Source of the DNA: Agapanthus africanus | Lineage: Eukaryota > Streptophyta > Magnoliopsida > Asparagales > Amaryllidaceae | Direction of reading: 5' to 3' | Length of the DNA: 64,000 nt | Assembly: GCA_030015575.1 (NCBI GenBank) | Contig: JASDDO010000026.1 | Coordinates: forward strand, 69,279,433 to 69,343,432 | Part shown: positions 1 to 9,390 of the stretch, piece after piece | Layout: each line of letters begins with the position of its first letter | Numbering within the stretch: position 1 is the first letter of the stretch | The notes under the pieces: model-generated | What the model saw: only the letters and a program-made list of their open reading frames with translations | Databases searched by the model: none | What the model was told of the DNA's origin: nothing | Made by a program: the position numbers and the translations under genes

Positions 1-47
1 TTTATAAGAAATCAACCCGAATAACAAGAAAAAAATTACGACCGTTT

Positions 48-64
48 CCCCGGCAACGACGCCA
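48..64 (-). other. Primer binding site of Athila-like element
   Basis: Minus strand reads TGGCGTCGTTGCCGGGG. It begins with TGG, the complement of a tRNA CCA end, and matches the well-known Athila-type pattern apart from one base. It places the adjoining LTR to the right. Confidence 0.6.
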
Positions 65-940
65 TTTGATTGATCGTTTGTCAAAGAAGTGTTTTTGTAA
101 ATAACCTCTATCAAAATGGTGTCGCTAGTAGCTAGCCACGATGAGTACGGGTCGTTTGCAGGGAAACATGAACTCTTTTCTTACTTTAGACAAGTTGATG
201 AAAGATGGGTGTTTGTTTGATTATCGTTCTATTTTAATACGGATATAAAATTTATAATGAAAAGGCTTGTAGGGCTCATAGGACTTAGTAGTAATGGATG
301 AACAGTTAAAAATGACACTTTTATCTTTTAATGGTTTAAAACTAAATCGATAGTGATAAATGTAAATTAGGGTTCTTAGAAGAAACTAGGGTTTCCTCGC
401 TATTAACGCTTATCCTTTCATTGATCTCTACTCATGTCTAGCCCTTAACAAAACAAGTGTTAAACCAATCTCAAATCGTGGTCGTGACTATCAATAAATT
501 GGTACCGCGCCCGATTAGGAGATTAACATTTATTTTGTTAAAGTTTATAAACTTTAAAATATATAAAAGAAGTTAAAAGATTTTCTCATCCATTGTTCTA
601 TCATATCCTACAAATCCTAGCAAGCTAGGAATTACTCGCTCATGGTTGATTTAAAAGAGAGGTTGAAGAAGAATGAAAGCATAGTTAAGATGCAGAAAAG
701 TAAGTGTAGAAATTATATGCGGAAAATAAATGTAAAGAGAACTAAAATAAAAAACTATCTTTATTAATTAACTATTGAATTTACAATTCTCGTTAGAAAG
801 TAGAATACAAGAACCCTAGTTTGCTCTAGATCTCTCTCTTGTTGGAGGTAGATGAATAGATAATGATCACTCGGATACGTGGATCTCTTGGATCTCTTGA
901 TCTCTTCGATGATGATTTTCAATGTATAGCTCTCGGTCCC

Positions 941-947
941 TTATATA
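941..947 (-). promoter_or_regulatory. TATA box in Athila-like LTR
   Basis: Minus strand reads CTATATAAGG, a good plant TATA box. The Tat element inserted only about 35 bp upstream of it, cutting the promoter away from its upstream U3 sequence. Confidence 0.55.
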
Positions 948-980
948 GTCCTTGAAACCAGAAACCCTAGATTCCATATA

Positions 981-985
981 GGAAT
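981..985. repeat. Target site duplication GGAAT (left)
   Basis: GGAAT directly precedes the LTR end TGTTCCCC; the same five bases follow the other LTR end at 24817-24821. This perfect pair fixes both ends of the Tat element. Confidence 0.95.
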
Positions 986-1544
986 TGTTCCCCTCCAAAC
1001 ACAGAGATGCGACCACGTAGGTCCGTCTTGCCTGAAATTCGGGGCAGATGCTAATTGGTGCTATCCGTCCACCTCTCCAAAGATGCCAAGTTGATTTATG
1101 GCACCATGCATCGAAGGTTTAAACGGATACGGCCAATGTAGCAGACTTCGTCAGATTCCCCCTCGCTTGAGGGGTTTTTTATTGTGGGGACGCTCTTCCC
1201 TACAGGCGCAAGCCCCTGCAGTTAATTACGCTACCGCATCATGGTAACAACTTTCTTCTTCTCTAGATGGTCACTTCGTGTCGTGGTTTTTTGTTTTGTA
1301 CTTGGTTGCCCGTGGATTGTATACGGAGACTAGGTTATGTTGTCGCCCGTAGGGCGTGGACTAGTCGAAATCCGTATCTTTCTTAGATTTGGATTTGGGG
1401 GTTTGGGTTTAAGGATACGTTAGCCTCATTTGAGACTAAGATCAACTTAAACGTTTGTTAAGAATACGTTAGTCTAATTTTAGACTAAGATCAACTTAAC
1501 GGGATCGTTTAGATCCAACAAGAGAGCAATTGGGCTCTATTGTT

Positions 1545-1955
1545 TAGTTTAGAGACATTGCAGTCGATAATTAGTTTAAGGACATTACGGTCCATCGTTA
1601 GTTTAAAGACATCGCGGTCGAGCTTAAGGACATCATAGTCCATGAGTTTAAGGACCCCACAGTCCGATGTTAGTTTAAAGACATCACGGTCGAGATTAAG
1701 GACATCATAGTCCATGAGTTTAAGGACCTCACAGTCCGATGTTAGTTTAAAGACATCACAGTCGAGGTTAAGGACATCATAGTCCGTGAGTTTAAGGACC
1801 TCACAGTCCGATGTTAGTTTAAAGACATCACGGTCGAGGTTAAGGACATCATAGTCCGTGAGTTTAAGGACCTCACAGTCCGATGTTAGTTTAAAGACAT
1901 CACGGTCGAGCTTAAGGACATCATAGTCCATGAGTTTAAAGACCCCACAGTCCGT
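1545..1955 (-). repeat. 24-bp/72-bp minisatellite in 3' LTR
   Basis: About 17 tandem units of 24 bp with the core ttaaggacatcatagtcc, arranged in threes so that a 72-bp higher-order unit repeats. Unit length is a multiple of three, so a minus-strand frame stays open over the array (1509-2084), reading as 8-residue units of the type SDCEVLKL / DRDVFKLT. The same family recurs at 9868-10226 and 22545-22998. Confidence 0.9.
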
Positions 1956-3012
1956 GAAATGTATGATTGTCGGGACCCGTCGCCTCTTTGAAGACGTTGT
2001 GGAATTACAACGACAAATATCAAAGGAGTGAAGAGATGTACCCTTGAACCAAGGTGAGTTGGTTGAAAGAGCAGATGTGCTCAATTTAAGATAAGTTGAG
2101 GACTTATGGCCAGAATTGGGCTAAGTCTAAATAAAATGTTTTAACATTTTTTGTTCTAGCTATTAAGCCTTTATTTGGGCTCAGCCCTTTTAATAATGCT
2201 AAGCATTGAATTCTGACATCTTTTGTCTTCATCAGAACTGATTGTGCTCTGACAATGCGCCATGTGGCGCGCCAGGCGCTTTGCGCCGGCTAAAGAGCGC
2301 ATTGCGCTTCTGTCAGGTAGCGCACATGAAGATGACACGTGTCGCGCTTAGCGCTAAGTGCTAGTTCATTAGCACATTGCGCTTTTAATTTATAAGCGCT
2401 CTGCGCTAGTCTGTTGGCGCGCCAGTGAGTGACACGTGGCGCACTTGGCGCTGAGCGCCAGCTCATGAGCGCAGTGTGCTGTTTTAAAAGCGCAAAGCGC
2501 AAGTGGTGTCTATGGTTGACACGTGGCATGTTTTGGCGCTGAGCGCCGATCTAAGGAGCGCAAGAGCGCAGTTCATGAGTGCAAGGCACTTTTCAATAGC
2601 GCAAAGCGCATCTGATCAATTTTAAGATCAAAGAACAAATTTATATTCTTCAAAGGAGGCTTTTTCCTCAAGACCCAAGAACAAAAGTTCTTGTTTTTAT
2701 AAAAGACTCTGCCTTTATAAATCAATGATCTGTGAACGAAGTAAAAGTACTTCTTTTTTTATTATTATTCTATGATTAGATCTTTTGATCTTTTCCCTTT
2801 TATTAAAGATCTTGGTCTTTTATCAGATCTATGATCTTTTTAGAAGATGGCTCTTCTTTTTACGAGATGGTTTCATCTCTGTTATTTCAAGAACATAGTT
2901 CTTTACCTTGAAGATGAAGAAAAATTCTTCTTTTTTCTAAGAGCTTTCTCTTTTTTTTGCAGAGGGTTTTTCTCTCTCTTTTCTATATGTATGACTTGAA
3001 GTCTAGGGTCCT

Positions 3013-3019
3013 TTATATA
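3013..3019 (-). promoter_or_regulatory. TATA box of Tat 3' LTR
   Basis: Minus strand reads CCCTATATAAAGGACC, a strong TATA box, about 615 bp from the U3 end. The same sequence is kept in the other LTR at 24121-24127. Transcription should start roughly 30 bp beyond it. Confidence 0.75.
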
Positions 3020-3281
3020 GGGCCAAATGATTTGTTAAATCAGTTTTGAGAGATCTTTTTCTAATTGATTTGGAATATTTCCCACCGTTGGATCTTTGAT
3101 CCTAAGGCTTCTGTTTTACAGAAGATAATCTTCTTGTTCTAATAAGATTGAAAAATCTTTCCATAACAGAATTTTAGTTCTGATTATTTAATAATTTATT
3201 ATTAGTAGATCTTTTGATCTGACGGTGGGGAATTTTTAATCCCAGCGCTGGCGCATTTTGTGCAAGCGCACCTACGTTTGA

Positions 3282-3540
3282 CACGTGGCGCGCAGCGCAG
3301 AGCGCAGCGCAACTGAGCTAGCGCACCCGTGTTTGACACGTGGCGCGCAGCGCAGAGCGCAGCGCAACTGCGCTAGCGCACCCGTGTTTGACACGTGGCG
3401 CACAGCGCAGAGTGTACGGGATCTGAAGCGTTGCTTTAATTTTTAAATTTTGAATTTTGAAACAGAGCTTTGCTCTGATTGGGGGTGCGCTGCCTAGGGC
3501 GCAGCGCACCTGGCGCTAGCACATCCACGCTTGACACGTG
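3282..3540. promoter_or_regulatory. G-box array in U3 of 3' LTR
   Basis: CACGTG within GACACGTGGC occurs at 3282-3287, 3337-3342, 3392-3397 and 3535-3540; the first three are exactly 55 bp apart. GACACGTGGC carries the ACGTGGC core of plant abscisic-acid-response/G-box elements bound by bZIP and bHLH factors. Three further copies lie downstream at 2336, 2433 and 2520. The other LTR has four in its U3 (24389, 24432, 24575, 24717). Confidence 0.7.
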
Positions 3541-3633
3541 GCACGCAGCGCGCAGCGCACGGGATCTGAAGCGTTGCTTCAATTTTTGAATTTTGAAATT
3601 CAAAACAGAGCTTTGCTCTGATTGGGGGAAACA

Positions 3634-3647
3634 AATGCCCCCCACCG
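3634..3647 (-). other. Polypurine tract of Tat element
   Basis: Directly upstream of the 3' LTR the minus strand reads CGGTGGGGGGCATT, a G-rich run in the position of the plus-strand primer. It forms the base of the inverted repeat at 3642-3684. Confidence 0.6.
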
Positions 3648-3684
3648 TTGCACTCACGTGGCGCACATGTGAGTGCAGCGGTGG
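3642..3684. repeat. 43-bp inverted repeat with G-box
   Basis: Arms 3642-3660 and 3666-3684 match at 17 of 19 positions, around a 5-base loop (GCGCA). One arm holds CACGTG (3655-3660). The element lies between the 3' LTR/polypurine tract on one side and the TATA box of the plus-strand gene (3737) on the other. Confidence 0.85.
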
Positions 3685-3736
3685 CAACATCTGAGCCCTT
3701 GGATCAACTCAGAAATTGAAGAGGTGGTTCAGTGCC

Positions 3737-3744
3737 TTTAAATA
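3737..3744 (+). promoter_or_regulatory. TATA box of the antisense PMD gene
   Basis: TTTAAATAGG lies about 110 bp past the LTR edge, 77 bp downstream of a G-box. It is followed by an A/T- and C/T-rich stretch suitable for transcription start near 3770 and then by a leader exon with a good splice donor at 3852. It is outside the LTR, so the gene would have its own promoter. Confidence 0.5.
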
Positions 3745-3769
3745 GGACCTTTGGTCCTCATATGATTAT

Positions 3770-4488
3770 CATCTTCTTCTCAAGAATTTTTATTCAGAGC
3801 CTTACTCTTCTGTTCAAGAACTTTCAAGAGTTAGAACTCTACCAAACTTAGGTAAAATTAAATTAATTTTAATAAATTATGGTTTTTACCCATTAACAGA
3901 GCCTTGCTCTCCATAGATCCCTGATCTAAAGAAAACCCCTTTAGAGTTTCATAAACAAAGCCTTGCTCTCAAGAATCCATAGATCTAAACAGATCTTTTC
4001 TGGGGGTTTCTTATCCCATGCATCAGAGCTCTGCTCTTTGATGAAGAACTCTTAAGAGTTTTTTCATGGATCTTTAAGATCCTAGAATTTTTAATTCTCA
4101 AGAATTAATTTTAATTTTAATCAATCTTTGATGGATTTTCCATCATCATTACAGAGTTAGGCTCTTTAAGGAATTTTATTCCTTCATGACCAGAGATTGA
4201 CATGTGTCACTCTGTTACAGAGTTTTGCACTCAAAGGGAGATTTTCTCCTTTTCCTGAGGGATTTCTCATTCAATGAGAATATTCCTTAAGGATTTCCTC
4301 ATTAATTGACAGTCTCATCCAATGATGAGGCTGTTTTATTAATTGATGCATTGTCATCTGGATTTTGTGGGTCCACCTTTGGTCCCTTTCCACTGTATTG
4401 CAGTGTGGTACAAATTTTAAAGTGCCGAGCGTCGGGATTTTAAAATTATAATACTAATAATTAAATTCTGTTCTTTCTCGCAGGTGAC
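3770..4488 (+). other. 5' leader exon and 632-bp leader intron of the PMD gene
   Basis: A leader exon (about 3770-3851) ends at cttag|gtaaaa, and the acceptor ttctttctcgcag ends at 4483, six bases before the ATG. A perfect branch-point word, tactaat, lies at 4452-4458, about 26 bases upstream of the acceptor. The intron (3852-4483) is A/T-rich and contains many stop codons, unlike the G/C-rich exon that follows. Splicing is inferred from signals only. Confidence 0.5.
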
Positions 4489-5730
4489 ATGCTTTCCGAT
4501 CTTTCTTTCCCGTTTTTCCGTTCAGAGGGAGGATTCCCTGAGGCACCGGTAGACCGGGAGGTTCTCGCGCTCATTAGAGACTATGACCCGGAACACAAAA
4601 ACCTTCACCTGTGGGGTAGGTGGTACGACCAGATTATCAAAGGTCGCCGAAGCTTCTCTTGTGCGACGCCGTCGGATCCAATCTCATCGATTTCGTATGC
4701 AGATGCACCCCCGGTGAACTATGCCGTGGAGGTTGTCAACTGGACTTCGGAGAGTCTTCTTCAACCTTCGATTGCCGCCATACCCATGCAGCTGCCGGCG
4801 GCTTTGGATACTTTGGGGCGGCGCATATGCCAGGGTGAGTCGCGCCCTTGGGGACAACCCTACAACATCGGGTTGACGCCCCGACATTCAGCCGGGTATT
4901 TGCAGTGGGCCAGATACATTTTGTCAGCGAAGAAGACGCACCTGCTGAAGATCGGTCTATACCCTACGGTTTATGCTTCGCTGTTCCAATATTCTGCTCC
5001 TTCGACATGGTGGATTATGGCGTTCCTGGAGCAATGGAACATCCCAACCCATACCTTTCTTCTATTGGACAGAGAAGTCTCCATCTCCTTAGAAGAATTT
5101 GCTGAGTTTTCCGGTTTGCCGGTGAAGGGGGAGCACTATGAGGAGCTGCTTCCTCCGAATGAATACGTCTTTGCCACCAAGCCGGTGGTGATGGACCTAA
5201 CGCTGGAGAACGCTATTCAGCACCAGTTTCCTAGTCTGATAAAGGTGCTGAACATGTACGAGAGCCTCTTCTTGGAATCCGAAGGCCGGGGGGTCAGCTT
5301 CGCAGACTTCATTGCCCGGTTTCTTCTCCTGGAGATTCTATCGCAACGAGGCGAAAAATTTGCCAAGCTCGACGATCCCTTCGGCTTTGGCTTGGACCGT
5401 CGATCAGCACTGGAAGATGATCAGAAGGGCTTTTATCTTCCTGATGCCGCGATCATGCCTCTGTCAGAAATCGCCGCTCCAGGCATTGACGAGGAAACTT
5501 TCTTTCTCGGGTTTCTTGGGCTATGGTTGTGTTAGTTCGCGCTCCCCATGCACCCTCGCTATATGAGGCCGTCCGTCTTCTACCCAGCACATCGAATGGT
5601 GGCCGGAATACAAGTGGCCATCGGGATTGCCGGGCTGACCCACATGTACCATGGTCTTAGCGTGGCGGCGGATACAACTGAACCGGGGGTGCAAGCTGCC
5701 AACTTCCCGATGCACTACTTTACTTCGTGA
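4489..5730 (+). pseudogene. PMD gene exon 2a: plant mobile domain core
   Basis: The frame from ATG 4489 is open for 348 codons. It has the PMD signature: WWIMAFLEQWNIPTHTF, then REVSISLEEFAEFSGLPV at about residues 200-215, then EIAAPGIDEETFFLGFLGLWLC. The frame stops at TAG 5533-5535 but continues in the same frame with PMD-like sequence (RPSVFYPAHRMVAGIQVAIG, LTHMYHGLS) up to 5730, so the TAG is a point nonsense change. PMD is shared by the host MAIN-type silencing/meristem proteins and transposon-encoded proteins; its biochemical activity is not settled. The start is the first ATG after a good splice acceptor. Confidence 0.85.
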
Positions 5731-6822
5731 TGGAAATGCACGTGCTTGGGGTATTTGGTATTCATAAAAGACCCTCGTTTTACGATAAGTGCAAGCTCCC
5801 GTGAATTATGCGACTAGTTGACGCGTCTATCGTGAATCCGTCTCAGCGGGAAGCTTGGGGCTTGCTTCTTCGTCCACGCACGGTCGGGGCTGGTATGTCT
5901 TTCACGGACAAAGTCCTGACAATCGGCCAGGAAACTTCCAAGACGGTGCTGGCATTACGCGACAATTTTAAGGACAGGGCCTCCGTGTTGAAAGCTCGGG
6001 AGATTCTACTTCTATACTCCATCAGGCCGGGCTTCCTCGTATTCAGGCAAAATGATGCGGCGCTTTTTATGAGATACAACCCCTATCATTTTGCCCAGCA
6101 GCTAAGTTATAACCAAGGGGTCCCGCTGGAGGCGTTTTTGGAAGAACCTGCTGCCACCAGAGAGGGAATACGGGGTGTGCTGCATCACTTTATGCGCTTG
6201 AATACGGGCTCCCACTTCTTCATTAGTGAGCCAAGTTGCATCCCGAGGGCCCTTAACGTATACGGGGCCTGGTATCAGCACGCGATGGGTGCTGTCATCA
6301 GGGAGGAGAGGCGGCTGTTGCTTGATCGCAAGAGTGCGCCCCCTGCCAGCGATCGCAACGTCCCTTTAAGGCGACGGATCGCCGTGCCCCCTCCGCTAAG
6401 AGAGGCTGTTGCAGTTAAGCCTCCACGTGTACTAAGCCCGATGCGTGGGTTGCCCCGTGATTCTGTGGAGATGGTGGATGCGCCATCGGTGCCTCGTGCT
6501 CGTGCGGAGACGATGAATGTACCCTCGCCCGAATCCGGCATGGGCTCGGATATCGGGACTCGCTATCCCAAGGTGGCCACTAAGCGCAAGCTGGTGTTGG
6601 TTACGACCGGAGCTCGCTCTCAGAAGAAGAAAAAGTCAATGTTTTCTCTTGACGTGGTACTTGGCCAGGAGCCTCATGCTCCTTATAGTGAGGGCTTGAG
6701 CGAGTATGGGACCAATGAGGGCTTGTTCATGCCGCCAGATAATACTGATCTGGCGGCTGCCATTGCAGCTTCCGAGTGATTGGCAAGACACGAAGAGAGG
6801 TTGGCTATCCTCGCGCGATCAG
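5730..6822 (+). pseudogene. PMD gene exon 2b: end of PMD and basic linker
   Basis: After a one-base loss at about 5728 the PMD continues in another frame (HVLGVFGIHKRPSFYDKCKL), meets TGA 5802-5804 and then is open from 5808 to 6779. The last 200 residues leave the PMD fold and form a low-complexity basic linker rich in Pro, Arg and Ser with a QKKKKS cluster, plausible as a nuclear signal. TGA 6777-6779 interrupts an otherwise continuous frame (ARHEERLAILARSG) to a splice donor tcag|gtaatc at 6823. All stops can be reached by single-base changes. Confidence 0.7.
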
Positions 6823-6907
6823 GTAATCTTTAGTTGTATTTTTCGCCATTGCATTATACTTGTGTTATTGTTTTTTTTTTTGACTGACGCTTTTCCTTCT
6901 TCAATAG

Positions 6908-7444
6908 GCATTTCTACCGAAGAAGCTCTCGCCGCTTCTCTCAAGACTTCTGAGGAAGAGGAACGACTTCGAGCATCCTTGGGCCTCAGTACATTTCGGT
7001 TCGCCATGTTTCTGCCTTTGTTTCTTATGAGTGATCTGACCTTTTCTTTGTCTTATCGCAGGGACCACGATGCCGATCCCGAAGCTGATGCGAAAATTCT
7101 TCCCGGACCAGCTATCGAAGTCCTGGCCTCTTCGGTACTGCCGAAAGAGGCCTAACTTAAATAACCGATGACGGAGGTCTTGACGGCTCCAGAGGTAACC
7201 CTGGATGTGGACGATGACGTCCTGTTGAAAGAGGCTTCTAAAAGGTCTGTTTTGACGGCTCGAGAGGAAAGGAAACGCCTGAGGCGCGCAGCAAGGGAGC
7301 GCAGTGCTGCTTTAGCTGCGGGAGCAGGTTCAAGCACCGCTTCCCCTGTTGCTACTCTTTCAGAGGAGTCTCCGGTCGCCTTGTCTACTGCTTATAGACG
7401 GGCGGCATGTGCGGCTCGGGAAGTGAACGGTAAATCAACTTCAG
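6908..7444 (+). pseudogene. PMD gene exons 3-4: acidic/alanine-rich segment
   Basis: Acceptor ttcaatag ends at 6907 and joins in phase 1. The exon reads STEEALAASLKTSEEEERL and ends at a donor at 6989 (ctca|gtacat); a 73-base intron ends at cgcag 7061. As the bases stand this join is out of frame by one, as if one G had been lost from the donor. The next exon is open in the 7168 frame (EERKRLRRAARERSAAL) except for TAA at 7153 and 7159, and ends at tcag|gtaatg 7445. Confidence 0.55.
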
Positions 7445-7511
7445 GTAATGTGCCATGAGGTTCTGTTGTCAAAGTTTTAAACTATCAGTTCTCATATATC
7501 TTGTCTTGCAG

Positions 7512-8021
7512 GGCCGAGCCTTAACGAAGAAATGGCGGCGACCGCTGAGCCTGAGGGTGCGGTGGAGGAGGTAGCTGCTGAACCTAGGGCGGCGGTAGGC
7601 GATGTGGCTGCAATTGCTGGGCCTGGGGTAGCGGTTGACGAGACAGTCTTGATCACTATGCCCGAAATAGCTACCACTGCCGAGCCCGAAGTGGCGGCAG
7701 GTGAGACGACTACCACAGCCGAGCCTAAGGCAGCTGTGGATGAGACGGCTGCAATCGCTGAGCCCGAGGTGGTGGCGAGTGAAATGGGTACAATTGCTGG
7801 GCCCGAGATGGCCACTCTTTCTCAAAAGTCGGGAACCGCTCCGATCATCGCTCTTCCCGCTTACGGTTCTCTACCGTCTCCTGGCGTTGTGAGCGTGACG
7901 ACGGCTCTCGTGGAGTCATGGGATGAGGCGACGGGAGGTGAGACCACCCTGATGGAGGAGGGAGACGCCACCGTTGTATCAAGTGACGCCCTCGTCACGG
8001 CTCCGGCTGGCGACTCATCAA
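7512..8021 (+). pseudogene. PMD gene exon 5: Glu-Pro-Ala repeat exon
   Basis: Acceptor ttgtcttgcag ends at 7511; join is phase 1 and in frame with the previous exon. The 510-bp exon is open throughout and reads as a degenerate repeat of about 13-19 residues built on AEPE.A..ETA and AGPEVA (for example TTAEPKAAVDETAAIAEPEV). No known domain; composition suggests a flexible acidic spacer. It ends at tcatcaa|gtaaaa (donor 8022). This exon itself shows no lesion. Confidence 0.6.
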
Positions 8022-8095
8022 GTAAAATTTAGTTCACCGCCCTTCTTTTTACTCTGCAATCTTTCCTGACAGGGTTTATCTTGTTTCTAATGTAG

Positions 8096-8516
8096 GTGCC
8101 GCTAGTGCTGATGTTGCGCTACCCGAGGCAGCGCCATCAGCTACCGTCTTGACGGTGGCATCTCTTCTACCCTCTCTCATACCATCTCAGATGTTGGAAG
8201 GTGCGGATTGGTGACTCATCAGTCTTATTTTTTAAGCTGTATAACCTACGTACTGACGTAGCAATATTGTGTCCTTGCAGGAGTCCTTTTTGACCATCTG
8301 TATCAGGTGCTACACCCACACTTCCCCTTCTTGTCAGAGATTAGTCCACCTGCCGGCATCGGTGAGTATTTTCTCTAAACGACGTCATTTTCTTTAACGG
8401 GCAGTCGCATTACTGCTAACTCTTCTTTATATTGCTTGTAGCCTTACGAATTGAAGGAGGGGACGAGGCCGTCGTTGCGCCACCAGTACTCCCAGCTCTG
8501 CTCCCTGTTGCAGCCG
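8096..8516 (+). pseudogene. PMD gene exons 6-8: three short symmetric exons
   Basis: Exons 8096-8200, 8281-8361 and 8442-8516 are 105, 81 and 75 bp, all multiples of three, bounded by phase-1 introns of 80, 80 and 70 bases with clear ends (tgtag, ttgcag, ttgtag acceptors; gaag|gtgcgg, atcg|gtgagt, gccg|gtatag donors). The joined frame reads ...LEGVLFDHLYQVLHPHFPF... then an acidic/hydrophobic stretch ALRIEGGDEAVVAPPVLPA. No lesion seen. Exons this short and intact argue for real splicing of an ancestral message. Confidence 0.6.
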
Positions 8517-8586
8517 GTATAGTAGCCTCTACTTTTGTATTTTCTTTATTTTCTGAGCCGACATCTGATTATGATCTGTTTTACAG

Positions 8587-9296
8587 CAATCACATCGACT
8601 CCAGCCCCGTTCGAGTCTCGCATTATAATGCCGGCAGGGCCCTTTTCCAGGCGTCCATCATCCAAAGGTGCTGTGACCAGTCTACGAATGCTAAGCGAAT
8701 GTATCGAAGAACTTGACGCAGAGACTCCCACATCTGCTGCGGATTTTGCCGCAGAGGTTAACCCTATGCTGGCGACGCTCATGAACTTTCATGGTGAGGG
8801 CGTCGTTGAATCTTGGGTTAATCGCTGCAGGGAAATTGAGGCTTGCTTGCATGAGCTTGAGCTTAGGCGTCCTGCACCTGAGATTCTGGCTATGAGCACT
8901 CAACGGGCTGTGTGGATCGAGCAGGGCACTTCTTACTTCCGCCATCTTGAACAAGAAGTGGCTTTAAAGCAAAGGGAATGTAAAGAAACTTCAAGCGAGT
9001 CTGCTCGACTTCATGCTGAGGTCGATGCGAACGCTGCCCAGTTGAAAGTTATCTTCGAAGGCCTTCTGCGATGTATCTCTAATGGGTTAACATTGAGGCA
9101 GAAGCTCGACGTCGTCGAGCGGGATGCACAAGATCGTGAAGCAGCTCAGCGGGCCATCGAGGGACAACTCTCGTCTTACTTGCAGCAGCGAGCCCAGGTC
9201 GAAGCGAAGTTGGCCGCGGCAGCTGATCAGGAAGGGGGGCTGAAGGAAGTGCGCGAGCGGCTGATTGGATTATTGAAAGCGCTTTCCTCTCAATAA
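8587..9296 (+). pseudogene. PMD gene last exon: C-terminal coiled coil
   Basis: Acceptor gttttacag ends at 8586; the frame is then open for 236 codons to TAA 9294-9296. After a short Pro/Ser/Arg-rich stretch it becomes highly charged and helical, with long heptad-like runs (FRHLEQEVALKQRECKETSS; RAIEGQLSSYLQQRAQVEAK), so a coiled coil for self-association is likely. AATAAA signals follow at 9322 and 9385. This exon has no lesion and ends in KALSSQ. Confidence 0.7.
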
Positions 9297-9321
9297 AAAT
9301 TTTATACCATTTGTAATTTTG

Positions 9322-9390
9322 AATAAAATTTATTTGTTTTTTTATTCTTTCATATGATGTATTTTGTACCCAATCGAATTCATGAATAAA
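9322..9390 (+). terminator. Poly(A) signals of the PMD gene
   Basis: AATAAA at 9322-9327 (26 bases after the stop codon) and again at 9385-9390, in A/T-rich sequence with T-rich stretches, on the same strand as the PMD gene. Confidence 0.5.

Larger units (their letters stand above)
1..985 (-). mobile_element. Athila-like LTR, left part (host of the Tat insertion)
   Basis: Bases 48-64 read on the minus strand as TGGCGTCGTTGCCGGGG, the Athila-type primer-site pattern, so the internal region of this older element lies left of base 48 and its 5' LTR starts near base 67 and runs rightward. The LTR carries a minus-strand TATA box (941-947) and is cut at 985 by the GGAAT-flanked Tat element; it resumes at 24822. 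The segment at 125-155 (tagctagcc, gagtacgggtcg) recurs at 60575-60600, so a relative is present further right. No open reading frame of note. Class assignment rests on the primer-site pattern and general layout. Confidence 0.6.
986..3633 (-). repeat. 3' LTR of Tat element (LTR1)
   Basis: 2648-bp LTR matching 21987-24816. On the minus strand it starts TGTTTCCCCC at 3633 and ends GGGGAACA at 986. U3 (about 3633-2990) is rich in GCGC words and holds four GACACGTGGC boxes; the promoter TATA box is at 3013-3019. Downstream are more GCGC/G-box units (2230-2600) and a 24/72-bp minisatellite (1545-1955). It differs from the other LTR in copy number of a 55-bp U3 unit and of the minisatellite. I see no protein gene in it; the long frame through the minisatellite is discussed in the findings. 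Confidence 0.93.
4489..9296 (+). pseudogene. Antisense multi-exon gene with plant mobile domain, inside Tat element
   Basis: The gene runs opposite to gag-pol between the repeat region and the 3' LTR. Proposed coding exons: 4489-6822, 6908-6988, 7062-7444, 7512-8021, 8096-8200, 8281-8361, 8442-8516, 8587-9296. Exon joins at 7444/7512, 8021/8096, 8200/8281, 8361/8442 and 8516/8587 keep the frame exactly, and introns are phase 1 with GT-AG ends. The product would be a PMD domain, a basic Pro/Ala/Arg-rich linker with a KKKK nuclear-signal-like cluster, Glu/Ala-rich repeats, and a coiled coil. Lesions: TAG at 5533-5535, one-base loss near 5728, TGA at 5802-5804, TGA at 6777-6779, a join one base out at 6988/7062, TAA at 7153 and 7159. 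PMD proteins occur both as host silencing/meristem factors and inside plant transposons; here it belongs to the element. Confidence 0.8.

Noticed and set aside
1509..2084. 191-codon minus frame in the Tat LTR as a protein gene
   Set aside because: It is kept open by a repeat unit of 24 bp and is broken in the other LTR; non-repeat ends match no domain. Kept only as a finding.
4684..4887. Minus and alternative plus frames within the PMD exon
   Set aside because: Shadow frames of a G/C-rich exon; the PMD motifs lie in the 4489 frame.
7136..7191. Extra intron removing the TAA stops at 7153 and 7159
   Set aside because: The only GT-AG pair there gives an intron of about 56 bases, too short for plants, and no branch point is visible.
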